Under the pieces are notes generated by a model. That model saw only the letters and a list, made by a program, of their open reading frames with translations. It was not told the origin of the DNA and made no database searches. A DNA stretch of 5,558 bases from Lamprocystis purpurea (lineage in GTDB: Bacteria; Pseudomonadota; Gammaproteobacteria; Chromatiales; Chromatiaceae): the NCBI GenBank assembly GCA_020718945.1, contig DYRB01000124.1, forward strand, positions 2,275 to 7,832, written 5' to 3'. Positions 5,334-5,558 of the stretch are shown here, piece by piece (position 1 is the stretch's first letter; every line of letters begins with the position of its first letter). A program made the position numbers and the translations under genes.

Positions 5334-5558
5334 GTGTGAATCCACGCCCGGCCAATTGGCCGGGCGATCCCTCGGGCTCTTCCACCGGCAGATCAAGGCG
5401 CGGATAGTTTCAATCCACGCCCGGCCAATTGGCCGGGCGATCCCAAAGCCTCTCTCGACGATGCGTTGGGTACTTTCGTTTCAATCCACGCCCGGCCAAT
5501 TGGCCGGGCGATCCCAGGTGAGACATGGCGTATCCCCCAGGATTTCCGTGTTTCAATC

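Larger units (their letters stand above)
5262..5558 (-). CRISPR. CRISPR array, leader-distal end; continues beyond the right edge
   Basis: Repeats begin at 5334, 5407, 5478 and 5550, giving a period of 73, 71 and 72 nt. The copies at 5407 and 5478 are identical over 38 nt; the one at 5334 differs at two positions; the one at 5550 is cut after 9 nt. A degenerate copy lies at 5262. The plus-strand repeat starts GTTTCAATCCA and ends GATCCC around a perfect 22-nt palindrome with half-site CGCCCGGCCAA. Spacers are 5372-5406 (35 nt), 5445-5477 (33 nt) and 5516-5549 (34 nt), all different. On the minus strand the repeat ends ATTGAAAC, the usual crRNA 5' handle, so transcription is inferred to be right to left. 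Degenerate repeats at the left support that being the old end. No cas gene or leader is in view. The 37-38-nt repeat with this handle occurs in more than one type I and type III subtype, so none is assigned. Confidence 0.95.

Noticed and set aside
4904..5407. 167-residue open frame on the plus strand running into the CRISPR array
   Set aside because: It crosses the degenerate repeat and the 5334 repeat, has Arg/Pro/Gly-rich composition, no ribosome binding site and no domain; it is open only because the DNA is GC-rich.

Overview
The window is about 5.6 kb of GC-rich DNA with dense bacterial gene packing. The proteins resemble gammaproteobacterial families: a YadG/YadH pair very close to the E. 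coli proteins, a YfcA-type TSUP permease, a YrbG-type calcium/sodium antiporter and an FkpA-like prolyl isomerase. High GC plus this gene set fits a gammaproteobacterium, possibly a purple-sulfur type (Chromatiales). That placement is inference from composition and remembered family resemblance, not from a search.

Layout. Minus strand, 1-1756: an ABC-2 exporter operon, yadG then yadH with ATGA overlap, followed 8 nt later by what looks like the first 13 codons of another gene that runs off the left edge. A 185-nt divergent spacer separates it from the plus-strand genes. These are yfcA (1942-2682), yrbG (2796-3863) and a secreted FKBP isomerase (3987-4751). All are housekeeping or membrane-transport genes; the first four complete or partial neighbours do not form an obvious pathway. 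The exporter genes are clearly cotranscribed, whereas the three plus-strand genes are separated by gaps of 113 and 123 nt and may be independent.

The right-hand 800 bases hold no convincing gene. From 4752 to 5261 there is a non-coding stretch containing a 275-bp unit with imperfect 33-bp terminal inverted repeats (25/33 matches), an internal run of three small hairpins, and an adjacent short palindromic intergenic repeat. From 5262 to the right edge lies one end of a CRISPR array. It has two identical 38-nt repeats, one near-identical repeat, one cut by the window edge, a period of 71-73 nt, and a degenerate repeat exactly one period further out. The repeat carries a perfect 22-nt palindrome. 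The sequence of the repeat ends (ATTGAAAC on the minus strand) and the decay at the left edge both suggest the array is read on the minus strand and that this is its old, leader-distal end; leader and cas genes, if present, lie outside to the right. No cas gene is in the window, so no subtype is assigned.

The most notable material is therefore non-coding: the decaying CRISPR tail with shortened repeat-like remnants, and the inverted-repeat-bounded element beside it.
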